Notes under the pieces: model-generated
Told to the model about the DNA's origin: nothing
Databases searched by the model: none
What the model saw: only the letters and a program-made list of their open reading frames with translations
From: a bacterium
GTDB taxonomy: Bacteria; Methylomirabilota; Methylomirabilia; Methylomirabilales; 2-02-FULL-66-22
Direction of reading: 5' to 3'
Length of the DNA: 64,000 nucleotides
Assembly (NCBI GenBank): GCA_029580855.1
Contig: JAKPQH010000205.1
Coordinates: 1 to 64,000, forward strand
Program-made: the position numbers and the translations under genes
Shown here: one piece after another, positions 34,858-45,593 of the stretch
How positions within the stretch are numbered: the stretch's first letter is position 1
Layout: the number at the start of each line of letters is the position of its first letter

Positions 34858-35460
34858 TTCTTATAGTTGGAAAGGAAAACTCGACATGTTGTGCAGTGGG
34901 GGCTGCAACGCGAGATAACTGGGATCGGAAATATACCCGCCCGGTTCACAGCGGCGCGACACCGGAGGAGTCGAGCACACGCGCGGCGCCACGGCGAGCC
35001 CGGAACCCGCCGCGTACAGGTCGGCTCGGGCGTCCGAGTTTCAATAGCCGCTCCAGACGAGAACACACAACGTGGCCGCGCCGACCACGACGAAGGTGAG
35101 GATCACACTGGCATCCATGGTCGCCGTCTCTACTCGTTGGATACGATGGATTCCGCCGCCCCGGAAAATACCAGGGTCCCCGCCGGCCATGGCCGCGTGG
35201 TTCTCGGGGGCGCCGACGATTTGGAAATGGGACCCGGGCCGCGGGTTCAGGCCTCTTCCCAAGCGGGCGCCCGCGATCCAGTCAGAGCATCAAACGTGCC
35301 TGCCAGGACGCGGCCGTGCCCTTCGCCCCTTGCCGCCAGATGTTTCAAGCAGTTGGAGCTCGCGGGACCGACCGGAGCCGTGCAACGGCACCGCGACGAT
35401 TCGTCGAAAAGCGATAACTTTTCCGACGCTGAGGCAACCAGAAAAAAAGGACGGGCGTGG
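34858..35460. other. 600-base gap without a clear gene
   Basis: Between the cold-shock promoter and the end of the radical SAM gene no frame looks coding on either strand apart from the tiny candidate at 35041-35118. No terminator, tRNA or repeat was recognised. Confidence 0.5.
35041..35118 (-). CDS. possible 25-residue membrane peptide
   Basis: An ATG at 35118 opens a 25-codon frame beginning MDASVILTF and ending VLVWSGY. It is almost entirely one hydrophobic helix with an acidic N-terminus, like known single-helix mini-proteins. No convincing Shine-Dalgarno is present. The same frame extends upstream to 35262 with low-complexity sequence that is unlikely to be coding. The composition is the only support. 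Confidence 0.3.
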   Translation of the reverse strand: MDASVILTFVVVGAATLCVLVWSGY

Positions 35461-37368
35461 CTATGCTTGGGGGGGCTCCGCGCCCCGGGCAGGGCCGGCT
35501 GGGGCCATCGCCAGGGTGCTGCCGCCCCAGAAACCCAACCGCTCGCCCGCCCGGGAGTACGCCGAGCGGACGCGCGCCAGGTTCCGGGTGTAGATCAGGC
35601 CGACCTTGGCGAACGTTTCGAAGATGGGACCTTGCTCGGCGTTGATGGGCAGCGCGATCACTTTGGGCAGGCGGTCCAGGTTGGCATGCAGCGCCTTTGC
35701 CAGGGCATTGAGGCGCTGGGAGAGATCCTCCTGCTCCCGCGCGGTCCGCTTGAGGATGGGCGTGATGATGACATCCACGCGCTCGCGCAGGCGGCGGAGC
35801 GCGTCCACGGCCGCCGGCATGAGGTAGGCCTCCGGTGTGGCCTGCACCTCGGCGGGGAGCGGAATGGCTTCTACCCCCAACTCGGACAGGAAACGCTGCA
35901 GCAACTGGCCCGAGCGCTGCTGGAGAAAGACATCAGGGACCGCCACTCGCTTCCAGGTCTTGACCCAGCCCGCCCCACGCACGCGCTCGCCTTCGCCGTA
36001 CAGGTCATCGCGCAGCTTGGCCACATAGCCGGCGTTGACCTTGTGCCACTCGCGGATGAGGCGCTTGCCGTAGAGCTGAATCCCCGCCGTGTACACGTCC
36101 CGCCGCGCCACCAGGCTCCGGACGATGGTTCCCCAGGAGTAGAACCGCCGCATGGCGCGCATGGCGCCGATCTGCAGCTCGTAGGGCGAGAGCTTTCGCG
36201 GCTGATGGACGACGTGATGTCCGTCGAAGAGGCTCCAATCGTTGGTGAGGAGGTCCTTGCTCCCCTTGGCGTACAGGTGGTCCCAGTCCGGCGAGCCCGG
36301 GCAGGGCGTCAGGATCATGAACTGGACCGATTCCAGACCCCGCGACGTGGCGAATTTTGCGGTGGCGTCCAGGGTCTCGACTTCGTCCTCGTCGGATCCG
36401 ATCACGAACATCCCGTGGATGCGGATCCCATGGGCGTGGAAGCGCTCGATGGAGCGCTCGATCTTCGCCAGGTCCTGTTTTTTCTGAAACAGTTTGAGGG
36501 TCCGGGGGTTGATCGACTCGAAACCGACGTAGACGTTGAAGCAGCGGCTTTGCTGCATCAGCCGCAGCAATTCCGGATCGTCGACGGTCTCGGTGCGGAC
36601 CTGCGCCCCCCACTCCGGCGTCAGACCGTCCGCGATCATCCGGGAGAGCAAATCCTTGGTCCGCCGCTTGTTCGCGGTGAAGGTGTCGTCGGCAAAGAAC
36701 ACGTAACTGGTATCCCGGTGCCGCCTGAGCTCCTCGAGCACGCGGTCGACCGAGTGCGTGCGAAACGCATGGCCGTACATGCCCGGAACGGAGCAGAACG
36801 TGCACGAGTAAGGGCAACCCCGCGACGTGGCAATGCTGACGATGCCTCCCCGGGTCCAGCCGCGCACCAGGTCGAAGTCCGGAATGGGGTTGACGTCCAG
36901 GTCCCGGATCATCGGGCGATCGGGGTTATGCTGCACCCGACCGTCCTGACGAAAGGACAGATTCCGGATGCCGCCCAGGTCGCGTTTGGCCTGCAGGGCG
37001 TCCAACAGCTCGACGAAAGCCTCTTCGCCCTCGCCCCGGATCACGTAATCGGCGTGCTGCAGCCCTTCCTCGGTCATGAACGAGGTGTGGGTGCCGCCCA
37101 GGACAACGGGGATCCCCGCCGCCCTGACTTTCTCGGCCAGCGCGTACGACGGCGGAGCGGTGGAGGTGATCGTGGATATCCCGACGACGTCGGCGCCCAA
37201 GACCTCGTGCATGTCGATGGGCGCGATGTCCTCGATGAAGACCTGCACATCATAGCCGAGGTTCCGCAGGATCGTGCCGAGCAGCACCACACCGAGGCGG
37301 GGAATCGCGACGCGGCTGTACACGTGCAAATGGGTGGATTTCGGCTCCACCAGCACGATCTTACGCAT
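35461..37368 (-). CDS. B12-binding-domain radical SAM enzyme
   Basis: A 635-residue protein. Residues 1-130 form a cobalamin-binding-type Rossmann domain that lacks the DxHxxG base-off motif. The radical SAM domain follows, with cluster motif SRGCPYSCTFC (C185, C189, C192). A DUF4070-like region and a helical C-terminal extension of about 180 residues (AVPDVFLQQRSGQLL onward) complete it. Relatives include HpnJ/HpnR-like lipid modifiers and methyltransferases; the long C-terminal extension is not one I recognise. ATG 37368 has aaggag 8 bases upstream and is preferred over the GTG at 37371. A strong promoter lies 110 bases upstream. No pathway partner adjoins it. Confidence 0.85.
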   Translation of the reverse strand: MRKIVLVEPKSTHLHVYSRVAIPRLGVVLLGTILRNLGYDVQVFIEDIAPIDMHEVLGADVVGISTITSTAPPSYALAEKVRAAGIPVVLGGTHTSFMTEEGLQHADYVIRGEGEEAFVELLDALQAKRDLGGIRNLSFRQDGRVQHNPDRPMIRDLDVNPIPDFDLVRGWTRGGIVSIATSRGCPYSCTFCSVPGMYGHAFRTHSVDRVLEELRRHRDTSYVFFADDTFTANKRRTKDLLSRMIADGLTPEWGAQVRTETVDDPELLRLMQQSRCFNVYVGFESINPRTLKLFQKKQDLAKIERSIERFHAHGIRIHGMFVIGSDEDEVETLDATAKFATSRGLESVQFMILTPCPGSPDWDHLYAKGSKDLLTNDWSLFDGHHVVHQPRKLSPYELQIGAMRAMRRFYSWGTIVRSLVARRDVYTAGIQLYGKRLIREWHKVNAGYVAKLRDDLYGEGERVRGAGWVKTWKRVAVPDVFLQQRSGQLLQRFLSELGVEAIPLPAEVQATPEAYLMPAAVDALRRLRERVDVIITPILKRTAREQEDLSQRLNALAKALHANLDRLPKVIALPINAEQGPIFETFAKVGLIYTRNLARVRSAYSRAGERLGFWGGSTLAMAPAGPARGAEPPQA

Positions 37369-37475
37369 CACGTGGTCTCCTTGCGATCAATCGGGGCGGG
37401 GTACACCATGCCCGCGACATCCGGAACGCGCCAGCGGGCGGACGCGGACCGCCGGGACGGACAAAAACGGGGCAA

Positions 37476-37504
37476 ACGCTATCGCAGAAGTCAAACGATG
37501 TCAA
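37476..37504 (-). promoter_or_regulatory. promoter of the radical SAM gene
   Basis: On the minus strand, TTGACA (37504-37499), 17-base spacer, TAGCGT (37481-37476). It is back to back with the + promoter at 37571, leaving about 65 bases between the two -35 boxes. Confidence 0.65.
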
Positions 37505-37570
37505 CGTCTTTGTCACCCGCGCCGTGCGCCCGGCGGCTGCGGTCGCCCCCGGCGGGACCGGCGAAGGTCG

Positions 37571-37598
37571 TTGACAAGTCGGCCAAAGCTGATATAAA
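37571..37598 (+). promoter_or_regulatory. near-consensus promoter upstream of galU
   Basis: TTGACA (37571-37576), 16-base spacer, TATAAA (37593-37598). It drives the frameshifted small membrane gene and probably reads on into galU and lon, since no terminator intervenes. Confidence 0.75.
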
Positions 37599-37628
37599 TG
37601 TAACCTACTGAATTACCTCAGAGGAGTG

Positions 37629-37957
37629 ATGTTCAGGTTCGCCACTGCCCTAGGGATTGGGGTTGCCGGGTCACTATTGCCGGGCGTTCATGTGGACGGG
37701 GCAGGGGCGGCCATCCTGACGGCCTTGCTCCTGGGTCTGATCAACGCCACGCTTCGACCGATCTTGCTTTTCCCGACCTTGCCCTTGACCCTTCTCACCT
37801 TCGGTGCGTTTGCCCCGGCGATCGACGGCGCGGTGCGGGCCCCGCGGCACGATTTCCGGCGCGGGTGCACCCGGCGGGCGTCGGCAGTGTCGTGCCGGGC
37901 GCCGTTGGCGTCAGCCTGGCGGGAGGGGTGGTGAATCGGACACGTCAACCACGGTGA
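37629..37957 (+). pseudogene. frameshifted 4-TM membrane gene (phage-holin-like/PF04020 family)
   Basis: The first 65 codons encode a typical N-terminal half of the small four-helix family often called phage holin family: LLPGVHVDGAGAAILTALLL, then LINATLRPILLFPTLPLTLL. After GAFAPAIDGAV the frame turns into arginine-rich nonsense. The family's C-terminal half continues in another frame (VHPAGVGSVVPGAVG, VSLAGGVVNR), ending at a TGA at 37955-37957. One indel between about 37830 and 37850 would restore a normal protein of about 110 residues. Either the gene is dead or the assembly has an error in a GC-rich run. Confidence 0.7.
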
Positions 37958-38013
37958 CGGCGGGGACGATGGTGCGCTCCGCCGTCCCATCCGACGGTGC
38001 GAGGAGGTTGCGC

Positions 38014-38949
38014 ATGGGAATTCGAAAGGCGGTCTTCCCTGCGGCCGGGCTCGGCACGCGATTCCTGCCGGCGACAAAGGCACAGCCCAAGGAGATGTTG
38101 CCGATCGTGGACAAACCCACGATCCAGTACGTCGTGGAAGAAGCCGTGGCGTCCGGCATCCAAGATATCATCATCGTGACGGGTCGGGGCAAGAACGCCA
38201 TCGAGGACCATTTCGACCGATCGATGGAACTGGAGATGATGCTCGAGCGGAAGGGCCGGACCGATCTGCTGGAGATCGTGCACCGCGTTTCCGAACTGAT
38301 CAAAGTCTGCTATGTTCGTCAGAAGGAACCGCTGGGGTTGGGGCACGCCATCTTGGCGGCCCGCGATCTGGTGGGAGGCGAGCCGTTCGCCGCATTGCTC
38401 GGCGACGACATCCTGACCGACCAGGTTCCCGCCCTGCGCCAGATGATGGGTGTCTACGAGGCGCACCGCTGTTCCGTGATGTTGGTGAAGCGGGTTCCGC
38501 GGTCCGAGGTCTCGCGTTACGGCGTGATCAAGGCGCGGAAGATCGACGAGCACCTGTACCACATTATGGACATGGTGGAGAAGCCGGATGTAGACAAGGC
38601 CCCGTCGGACCTGGCGCTCATCGGCCGCTACATCCTGACACCGGACGTCTTTCCAATCCTGGCGGCGACGGCGTCGGACCGGACCGGCGAGATCCAGCTG
38701 ACCAACGCCCTCAAGGTGCTGCTCAAGCGCAAGCAACAGATGATTTACGCGCTGGAGTTCCAGGGGCGCTGGCACGACGCGGGGACCGTTCTGGGATTCC
38801 TGAAAACGACGGTGGAGTTCGCGTTGCAGCGGCCGGACCTCGCCGCCGGGTTCAAGGAGTTCCTGCGGGGGCTGAACCTGGATGCGGGCGAAACCGCGGC
38901 GCCGTCGAGCCAGCCGGGTGGGCGGGTGCCATCGCGGCGGGGGCGGTGA
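38014..38949 (+). CDS. galU: UTP-glucose-1-phosphate uridylyltransferase
   Basis: A 311-residue nucleotidyltransferase making UDP-glucose for glycans and envelope sugars. The nucleotide-binding loop [20 protein letters not shown] (residues 10-29) and [11 protein letters not shown] are diagnostic of GalU, with the metal Asp in LLGDDIL near 129 and the sugar-binding [10 protein letters not shown] near 189. The ATG at 38014 follows gaggagg by 6 bases; the open frame extends 70 codons upstream without similarity. lon begins 49 bases after the stop. Confidence 0.95.
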   Translation: MGIRKAVFPAAGLGTRFLPATKAQPKEMLPIVDKPTIQYVVEEAVASGIQDIIIVTGRGKNAIEDHFDRSMELEMMLERKGRTDLLEIVHRVSELIKVCYVRQKEPLGLGHAILAARDLVGGEPFAALLGDDILTDQVPALRQMMGVYEAHRCSVMLVKRVPRSEVSRYGVIKARKIDEHLYHIMDMVEKPDVDKAPSDLALIGRYILTPDVFPILAATASDRTGEIQLTNALKVLLKRKQQMIYALEFQGRWHDAGTVLGFLKTTVEFALQRPDLAAGFKEFLRGLNLDAGETAAPSSQPGGRVPSRRGR

Positions 38950-38998
38950 CCGGACCGTGGGGACGCGCGGCGGGGCACGGGAAGAAGGAGACGACACG

Positions 38999-41473
38999 GT
39001 GAAAGACCACGAGACCGAGCTGTCCGATCCGGAAGGGTCCGAAGGCCAGCCGGAAATCGAGGTGGGGATCGAGCAGCCGCCGGGCGAGCGGAAGATGCCG
39101 CAGAATATTCCGCTCCTGCCGGTGCGGGACGTGGTGGTGTACCCGTTCATGATCCTGCCGCTTTTCGTCGGGCGGGACAAGTCCATCCGGGCTGTGGATG
39201 AAGCGCTCTCGCGCGAGCGCCTCATCCTGCTGGTGGCGCAGCGGGACGCGGAGGCCGAGGACCCGACGCCCGAGGAGGTGTACGACGTCGGCACCGTCGC
39301 CATGATCATGCGCATGCTCAAGATGCCCGACGGGCGGGTCAAGATCCTGGTGCAGGGCGTCTCGCGCGCCCGCGTGCGCGAGTTCACCCGCCGCGACCCG
39401 TACTTCGAGGTCAAGATCGCCGAGATGGCGGACCAGGAGGGGACCGCGGAGGGGCTCGAGGTCGAAGCGCTGGTCCGTTCGGTGAAGGAGCAGGTGCAGA
39501 AGGGGGTGAACCTGGGCAAGGGCGTCTCGCCCGACGTCTTGGTGATCATCAACAACCTGGAGCACCCGGGGCGGCTGGCAGATCTGGTGGCCAGCAACTT
39601 GGATCTCAAGGTCGAGCAGGCGCAGCAGATCCTGGAGATCTTCGATCCCATGGAGCGGCTCAAGCGGCTGGCGGAGCTGCTGGGCAAAGAGATCGAGGTC
39701 CTGGAGATGCAGCACAAGATCCAGTCCCAGGCCCGCGAGGAGATGGACAAGACCCACCGCGAATACTACCTGCGCGAGCAGCTCAAGGCGATACAGAAAG
39801 AGCTGGGCGAGACCGACGAGCGCGGGCAAGAGATCCAGGAGCTGGAACAGAAGATCGCCAAGGCCAAGATGCCGGAGGCGGTGGAACAGGAGGCCAAGAC
39901 GCAACTCGGGCGGCTGTCCCGCATGCATCCGGACGCCGCCGAGGCCTCGGTCATCCGCACCTACCTCGACTGGCTCATCGACCTGCCGTGGGCCAGGCAG
40001 ACCAAGGACAACCTCAGCATCACGCAGGCCCAGACGATCCTGGAAGCGGACCACTACGACCTCGAGAAGGTCAAGGAGCGCATCCTGGAGTACCTGGCGG
40101 TCCGTACGCTGAAGCGCAGGCTCAAGAAGGAGATGAAGGGCCCGATCCTGTGCTTTGTGGGGCCTCCGGGCGTGGGGAAGACGTCGCTCGGTCGCTCCAT
40201 CGCGCGGTCGCTGGGGCGGAAATTCGTCCGGATCTCCCTGGGCGGTGTCCGCGACGAGGCCGAGATCCGGGGGCACCGTCGCACCTACATCGGTGCCCTG
40301 CCGGGAAAGATCATCCAGGGGATCAAACAGGCTGCGACCAACAACCCGGTCTTCATGATGGACGAGGTGGACAAGGTCGGCGCCGATTTCCGGGGCGACC
40401 CGTCGGCCGCCCTGCTGGAAGTGCTCGACCCGGAACAGAATCACGCGTTCACGGACCACTACCTGGGGGTCCCGTTCGACCTCAGAAACGTGATGTTCAT
40501 CACGACCGCCAACCTCGCGGACCCCATCATCCCGGCGCTCAAGGACCGCATGGAGGTCATCGAGATCTCGGGATACACGGAGGAGGAGAAGCTGCACATC
40601 GCGCGCCGGTATGTCCTGCCTCGGCAGCTCGAGGAGAACGGCATCACGGCCAAGCAGCTCGAGTTGCCCGATGAGGCCATCCTCAAGATCGTCCAGAACT
40701 ACACGCGGGAGGCGGGCCTGCGGAACCTGGAGCGCGAGATCGCTACGGTGTGCCGGAAGGTGGCGCGGGACGTGGCGGCCGGCAAGAAGGGATTGACGCG
40801 GGTCAGCGGGGCGAGCCTGCACCGCTACCTGGGTGCGCCGAAGTTCCTGCCCGAGCCGGAGCAGGAGCGGGACGAGATCGGCGTGGCGACCGGGCTGGCC
40901 TGGACCCAGACGGGTGGCGACATCCTGCACATCGAGTGCACCATGATGCACGGCAAGGGCAACCTGTCGCTGACGGGTCACCTGGGCGATGTCATGAAAG
41001 AGTCGGCGCAGGCGGCCATGAGCTACGCCCGGTCCCGGGGGTACGGCCTGGGAATCAAAGAGGAGACGTTCTCCAAGCACGACGTGCACATCCACGTGCC
41101 CGCAGGGGCGATCCCGAAGGACGGTCCGTCCGCCGGCATCACCATGGCGACGGCCTTGATCTCGACGCTGACGCGGACGCCGGTGCGCCGCGACGTGGCC
41201 ATGACGGGGGAGATCACGCTGCGCGGGAAGGTGCTGCCCATCGGCGGCCTCAAGGAGAAAGTCCTGGCGGCGCGCCGCATGGGCATCATGACCGTCATCG
41301 TCCCGACGAAGAACGACAAGGACGTCAAGGAGATCCCCGCGAACGTGAAGCGCGGCATGCAGTTCATCTACGTGGACCACATGGATCAGGTCCTGGATAC
41401 GGCGCTGGCCAAGCCCGGCCCGCTGCGCCGGCCCATAGAACGGCGGGAGCGGCGGCCGGCGGCGCGCGCATGA
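38999..41473 (+). CDS. lon: ATP-dependent protease La (Lon)
   Basis: An 824-residue LonA protease of the cytosol. The N-terminal substrate-binding domain starts at [13 protein letters not shown] (about residue 38), the AAA+ module has Walker [10 protein letters not shown] near 386, and the protease domain has the Ser-Lys dyad S711 (KDGPSAG) and K754 (GGLKEK). The GTG start has agaaggag 8 bases upstream; earlier in-frame codons overlap galU. The stop overlaps the RNase J start (ATGA), so translation is coupled. No CIRCE or sigma-32-like site was seen. Confidence 0.96.
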   Translation: MKDHETELSDPEGSEGQPEIEVGIEQPPGERKMPQNIPLLPVRDVVVYPFMILPLFVGRDKSIRAVDEALSRERLILLVAQRDAEAEDPTPEEVYDVGTVAMIMRMLKMPDGRVKILVQGVSRARVREFTRRDPYFEVKIAEMADQEGTAEGLEVEALVRSVKEQVQKGVNLGKGVSPDVLVIINNLEHPGRLADLVASNLDLKVEQAQQILEIFDPMERLKRLAELLGKEIEVLEMQHKIQSQAREEMDKTHREYYLREQLKAIQKELGETDERGQEIQELEQKIAKAKMPEAVEQEAKTQLGRLSRMHPDAAEASVIRTYLDWLIDLPWARQTKDNLSITQAQTILEADHYDLEKVKERILEYLAVRTLKRRLKKEMKGPILCFVGPPGVGKTSLGRSIARSLGRKFVRISLGGVRDEAEIRGHRRTYIGALPGKIIQGIKQAATNNPVFMMDEVDKVGADFRGDPSAALLEVLDPEQNHAFTDHYLGVPFDLRNVMFITTANLADPIIPALKDRMEVIEISGYTEEEKLHIARRYVLPRQLEENGITAKQLELPDEAILKIVQNYTREAGLRNLEREIATVCRKVARDVAAGKKGLTRVSGASLHRYLGAPKFLPEPEQERDEIGVATGLAWTQTGGDILHIECTMMHGKGNLSLTGHLGDVMKESAQAAMSYARSRGYGLGIKEETFSKHDVHIHVPAGAIPKDGPSAGITMATALISTLTRTPVRRDVAMTGEITLRGKVLPIGGLKEKVLAARRMGIMTVIVPTKNDKDVKEIPANVKRGMQFIYVDHMDQVLDTALAKPGPLRRPIERRERRPAARA

Positions 41474-43179
41474 GCGACGCGGAGCTGCGGGTGGAGACGT
41501 CGGGGCAGGTGGTGAGTCCGCCGGAACCGTGGGTCCGCATCGTGCCGCTCGGGGGTGTGGGCGAGATCGGGCTGAACATGACCCTGCTGGAGACGGCGGA
41601 GGACATCCTGGTCATCGACGCCGGGCTCATGTTCCCGGAGGAGGAGATGCTGGGCGTCGACCTCGTCCTCCCCGACGCCACCTATCTGCTGGCGCAGCGC
41701 CCGCGGGTGCGCGGCGTGGTTCTCACCCACGGGCACGAAGACCACACGGGGGCGCTGCCGTACCTTTTGCCGCAGCTCCCGGTTCCGATTTACGGCACGC
41801 GGCTCTCGCTCGGCCTGGTCCAAGAGAAGCTGCGCGAGTTCGGCCTCGACCGGCAGGCGGAGCTGCGGGCGGTGCGGCCGCAGGATCGGCTGAGCCTCGG
41901 CACGCTGGAGGTGGAGTTCGTCCGCGTCAGCCACAGCATCCCCGACGGCGTGGCGGTTGCGGTGCGGACGGCGGCGGGTCTGGTGGTCCACACCGGCGAC
42001 TTCAAGTTCGACGACACGCCGGTCGACGGCGAGGTGACCGACGTGCAGAAGTTCGCCGAGTTGGGGCGGCGGGGCATTCTGGCGCTTCTGTCCGACAGCA
42101 CCAACGCGGCGCGCACCGGCACGACGCCCTCCGAGGCGACCATCGGGCGCACGTTCGAGCAGATCTTCCGCAGCGCCACGGGGCGCGTGATCGTGGCCTG
42201 CTTTGCCAGCAACATCCACCGCGTGCAACAGGTGCTGGATGTGGCGGTGCGGCTGGGGAGGCGAGTGGCGGTCAACGGGAAGAGCATGGCGGCCAACGTC
42301 CGGATCGCCGGCCAGCTCGGCTACCTGCGGGTCCCGCCGGACACGTTGCTGCCGCTGGAGGATCTCCAGCGCCTGCCGGCGGAACAGGGGGTGATCATCA
42401 CCACGGGCAGCCAGGGGGAGCCCCTGTCGGCCGTGGCGCGGATGGCGGACGGGGAGCACAAACAGCTCGAGGTGCGGCCCGGCGACACGGTGGTCTTCTC
42501 GGCGCGCGTGATCCCCGGCAACGAGCAGTCCATCGCCCGCACGGTCAACCGGCTGCTCAAGCGGGGCGCGCAGGTCATCACCGAGGACGTGTGCCCCGGC
42601 GTGCACGTGTCCGGGCATCCCTGCCAGGAGGAATTGCGGTTCATGCTGCGCCTCACGCGGCCGCGCTTTTTTGTTCCCGTGCACGGCGAGCGCCGCCACC
42701 TCCACTGGCACGCGGAGCTGGCCCGGCAGATGGGGATGCCGGGGGAGCACGTGTTCGTGCTGGAGAACGGGGACGTGCTGGAGCTGACCGAGGAGGGCGG
42801 CCGCGTGGCGGGCCGGGTTCCGGCGGGTCGCGTGCTGGTGGACGGCAAAGGCGTGGGCGACGTGGGCGACGCCGTCCTGCGGGACCGGCAGCATCTCGCG
42901 CAGGACGGCATGGTGGTGGTCGTCGTGGGGCTGGACAAGGACGGCGCCATCGCGGTGGGGCCGGACATCATTTCGCGCGGGTTCGCCGATCTGCCGGAGG
43001 GGGACGCGCTGTTGGAGGGAGCCCGCAGGCTGGTGGTCGAGGTGCTGGAGGGCTGCGTGCGCGCCGAGAAGATCGATGGGGCGCTGGTGAAGCAGCGGAT
43101 CCGATCGGCCGTGCGCAGGTTCATCCAGAAGGCGGTGGAGCGGCGACCGATGATTCTGCCCCTGGTCATCGAGCTCTGA
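41470..43179 (+). CDS. rnj: ribonuclease J
   Basis: A 569-residue metallo-beta-lactamase/beta-CASP nuclease with 5'-3' exonuclease and endonuclease activity in mRNA decay and RNA maturation. The zinc motif is [13 protein letters not shown] (HxHxDH) near residue 78. [14 protein letters not shown], the beta-CASP segment [10 protein letters not shown], and the C-terminal [11 protein letters not shown] and [10 protein letters not shown] motifs are all present. Length matches bacterial RNase J (about 555). It is the second gene of a tight lon-rnj pair, and ftsK follows after 118 bases. Confidence 0.95.
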   Translation: MSDAELRVETSGQVVSPPEPWVRIVPLGGVGEIGLNMTLLETAEDILVIDAGLMFPEEEMLGVDLVLPDATYLLAQRPRVRGVVLTHGHEDHTGALPYLLPQLPVPIYGTRLSLGLVQEKLREFGLDRQAELRAVRPQDRLSLGTLEVEFVRVSHSIPDGVAVAVRTAAGLVVHTGDFKFDDTPVDGEVTDVQKFAELGRRGILALLSDSTNAARTGTTPSEATIGRTFEQIFRSATGRVIVACFASNIHRVQQVLDVAVRLGRRVAVNGKSMAANVRIAGQLGYLRVPPDTLLPLEDLQRLPAEQGVIITTGSQGEPLSAVARMADGEHKQLEVRPGDTVVFSARVIPGNEQSIARTVNRLLKRGAQVITEDVCPGVHVSGHPCQEELRFMLRLTRPRFFVPVHGERRHLHWHAELARQMGMPGEHVFVLENGDVLELTEEGGRVAGRVPAGRVLVDGKGVGDVGDAVLRDRQHLAQDGMVVVVVGLDKDGAIAVGPDIISRGFADLPEGDALLEGARRLVVEVLEGCVRAEKIDGALVKQRIRSAVRRFIQKAVERRPMILPLVIEL

Positions 43180-43240
43180 GCGCCGCACCCGAGCGGCGGC
43201 GGGGTGCCGGAAGGCGCCGCGCCGCGGGTGAAGAAAGCGC

Positions 43241-43271
43241 TTGGCGATGGGGGGGCTCGGAGTGGTAAACT
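43241..43271 (+). promoter_or_regulatory. candidate ftsK promoter
   Basis: TTGGCG (43241-43246), 19-base spacer, TAAACT (43266-43271), about 25 bases before the GTG. The spacer is long and the -35 box weak. Confidence 0.3.
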
Positions 43272-43297
43272 CCGCCGGCACACACAGGAGCGTGCGC

Positions 43298-45592
43298 GTG
43301 GCAGCGGATCTGACTCGGCCGAGCGTCTGGTTCAAAGGGGTCGCCGCCTTCTGGCGTCACGACAAGACGCGCGAGGCCATCGGGGTGTTGGCCATGGCGG
43401 CGGCGGTGCTCTGTCTGGCCGCCCTCGCCACCTTCAACCCCCGCGACCCGTCCTTCTTCACGTACGCCGGCGCGGGCGACCGCCAGATCCGGAACGCCGT
43501 GGGGCGGGTCGGGGCGGAGATCGGCGGCGACTTGCTGGGCCTGCTCGGCCTTTCGGCGCTTCTCGTGCCGCCGGCGCTGTTCTATTGGGGGTGGACCTGG
43601 GTCGGCGGCAAGCGGCTGCTGCGCGCCTGGCGGCGGGGGACCGGTCTGCTCCTCCTGGTGCCGTCCCTGAGCCTCCTGGCCGCCATCCTGCACCAGTTGA
43701 ACGTCCTGCCGGGGGGGCGCGTCGAGCGGCCGGGCGGCTACCTCGGCGACGAGATCTTCCGGCTCCTGGTCTTCTTCTTCGGGACGTTCGGCTTGGCCGT
43801 CCTGGCGCTCACCGGACTGGCGCTGGCGGTCATCTCGTTATCGGAGCGGTCTTTCGTGTCGCTGCTGGTCTGGCCGTCAGCGAGCCTGAGCTGGCTCGCG
43901 GCCCGCGGCAGGACCGCGCTGCGCTCGTGGACCGCGCGCGGCGCCGCGTCCGCTCCTCCGGCGCCGCGGCCGGAGGGCTCGGCGCGGGCGGAAAGGGTCG
44001 AGGCGGCTCTGCCGGCGGCGTCGCCGCCCGGCGCGTCCGCGCGCTTCGAGCCGGCCGCCGACGGGACCACCCCGGTGCCGCCCGCGGCCGCGGACCGGGA
44101 GAAGGAGTCGAAGCCCGCGAGGGGCCAGCAGGCCTTGCCGTTCCTGCCGGCCGCGGACGGCTACACGCGGCCGTCGCCGAAGTTCCTCGACGCGCCGTCG
44201 GCGGAGCCGCGCGGCTCCAACCCGGATGAGATGGCGCAAAACTCACGCCTCCTGGAAAAGAAGCTGCTGGAGTTCGGCGTCGAGGGACACGTCACCGCCG
44301 TCAACCCCGGGCCGGTCATCACCAGCTACGAGCTGGAGCCCGGTCCGGGAATCAAGATCAACCGGATCGTGGCGCTGGCGGACGACCTGGCGCTGGGGCT
44401 GAAGGCGATGAGCGTCCGCGTGGTGGCGCCCATCCCGGGCAAGGCGGCGGTCGGGGTCGAGATCCCCAATCAACACCGGGCCGTGGTGTGCCTGCGGGAC
44501 GTCCTCGGCACCAAGGAGTTCGCCAACGAGTCGTTGCAGCTGCCGCTGGCGCTGGGCCAGGACAGCGGCGGTGCGCCCATGGTCGCCGACCTGACGCAGA
44601 TGCCCCACCTGCTCATCGCCGGCGAGACGGGATCCGGCAAGAGCGTCTGCATCAACTCGCTCATCCTGAGTTTTCTGTACCGGTCGTTGCCCCGCGAGGT
44701 GCGGCTGCTGCTCATCGATCCCAAGCGGGTGGAGCTGTCCGTGTACAACGGCATCCCCCACCTGGTCGACAAAGTCGTTTCGGACCCCAAGGACGCCGCG
44801 CGCCGCCTGCACCGGGTGGTCCTGCACATGGAGGAGCGGTATAAGCTTTTTGCGCATGTGGGGGCGCGGAATCTCCAGAGCTACAACCGAAAGATGGCCC
44901 TGGAGCCCGCGCCCGAGGATCCCGAGGCGCCGGGGATCTACCGGGGGCCGCTGCCCTTGCTGGTGGTGATCATCGACGAACTGGCGGACCTCATGATGAC
45001 CGCCCAGAACGACGTGGAGAACGCCATCATGCGGCTGGCCCAGATGGCGCGGGCCGTCGGCATCCATCTGATCGTGGCGACCCAGCGGCCCTCGGTGGAT
45101 GTGTTGACGGGGGTCATCAAGGCCAACTTCCCGGCGCGCATCTCTTTCCGCGTGGCAAGCAAGGTGGATTCGCGGACCATCCTGGACATGAATGGCGCCG
45201 AGGCGCTGCTGGGGCGGGGCGACATGCTCTTCGTTCCGCCCGGCAGCTCCCGCCCGATCCGGATCCACGGCTGCAACGTGACGGAGGTGGAGATCCGCCG
45301 GGTGGTGGAGTTTCTCTGCAAACAGCAGCGGCCCGACGAGTTCGTCTGGTCGCTGCTCCCGCCCGAACCCGAGGCCGCGGTCGAGGACGAGGAGGGCGAC
45401 GAGCTGTACCGTCAAGCCGTGGACATGGTCATCCAGACGCAACAGGCGTCCATCTCGATGATCCAGCGGCGGCTGCGGGTCGGCTTCAACCGCGCCGCGC
45501 GCATGATCGAACGCATGGAGCGCGACGGGATCGTCAGCGCCATGGACGGCACCCGCCCCCGCGAGGTGCTGGTCTCGCGGGCGGAGTCCTGA
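43298..45592 (+). CDS. ftsK: DNA translocase FtsK/SpoIIIE
   Basis: A 764-residue septal DNA pump that clears chromosome termini during division. Four transmembrane helices fall in the first 190 residues, then an Ala/Pro-rich linker of about 100 residues. The RecA-like motor has Walker A AGETGSGKSV near 444 and Walker B LLVVIIDELADLM. The C-terminal gamma winged-helix domain (YRQAVDMVIQTQQASISMIQRRL) reads KOPS sites. The GTG at 43298 is preferred because aggag lies 7 bases upstream; a start at 43241 adds residues inside the likely promoter. lolA starts one base after the stop. Confidence 0.94.
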   Translation: MAADLTRPSVWFKGVAAFWRHDKTREAIGVLAMAAAVLCLAALATFNPRDPSFFTYAGAGDRQIRNAVGRVGAEIGGDLLGLLGLSALLVPPALFYWGWTWVGGKRLLRAWRRGTGLLLLVPSLSLLAAILHQLNVLPGGRVERPGGYLGDEIFRLLVFFFGTFGLAVLALTGLALAVISLSERSFVSLLVWPSASLSWLAARGRTALRSWTARGAASAPPAPRPEGSARAERVEAALPAASPPGASARFEPAADGTTPVPPAAADREKESKPARGQQALPFLPAADGYTRPSPKFLDAPSAEPRGSNPDEMAQNSRLLEKKLLEFGVEGHVTAVNPGPVITSYELEPGPGIKINRIVALADDLALGLKAMSVRVVAPIPGKAAVGVEIPNQHRAVVCLRDVLGTKEFANESLQLPLALGQDSGGAPMVADLTQMPHLLIAGETGSGKSVCINSLILSFLYRSLPREVRLLLIDPKRVELSVYNGIPHLVDKVVSDPKDAARRLHRVVLHMEERYKLFAHVGARNLQSYNRKMALEPAPEDPEAPGIYRGPLPLLVVIIDELADLMMTAQNDVENAIMRLAQMARAVGIHLIVATQRPSVDVLTGVIKANFPARISFRVASKVDSRTILDMNGAEALLGRGDMLFVPPGSSRPIRIHGCNVTEVEIRRVVEFLCKQQRPDEFVWSLLPPEPEAAVEDEEGDELYRQAVDMVIQTQQASISMIQRRLRVGFNRAARMIERMERDGIVSAMDGTRPREVLVSRAES

Positions 45593-45593
45593 G

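Noticed and set aside
34867-37611. 914-codon plus-strand open frame
   Set aside because: It is antisense to the radical SAM gene and rich in Arg, Gly and His, as expected of a shadow frame in GC-rich DNA.
38852-41380. 842-codon minus-strand open frame opposite lon
   Set aside because: Lon is unmistakable on the plus strand; the opposite frame is compositionally biased.
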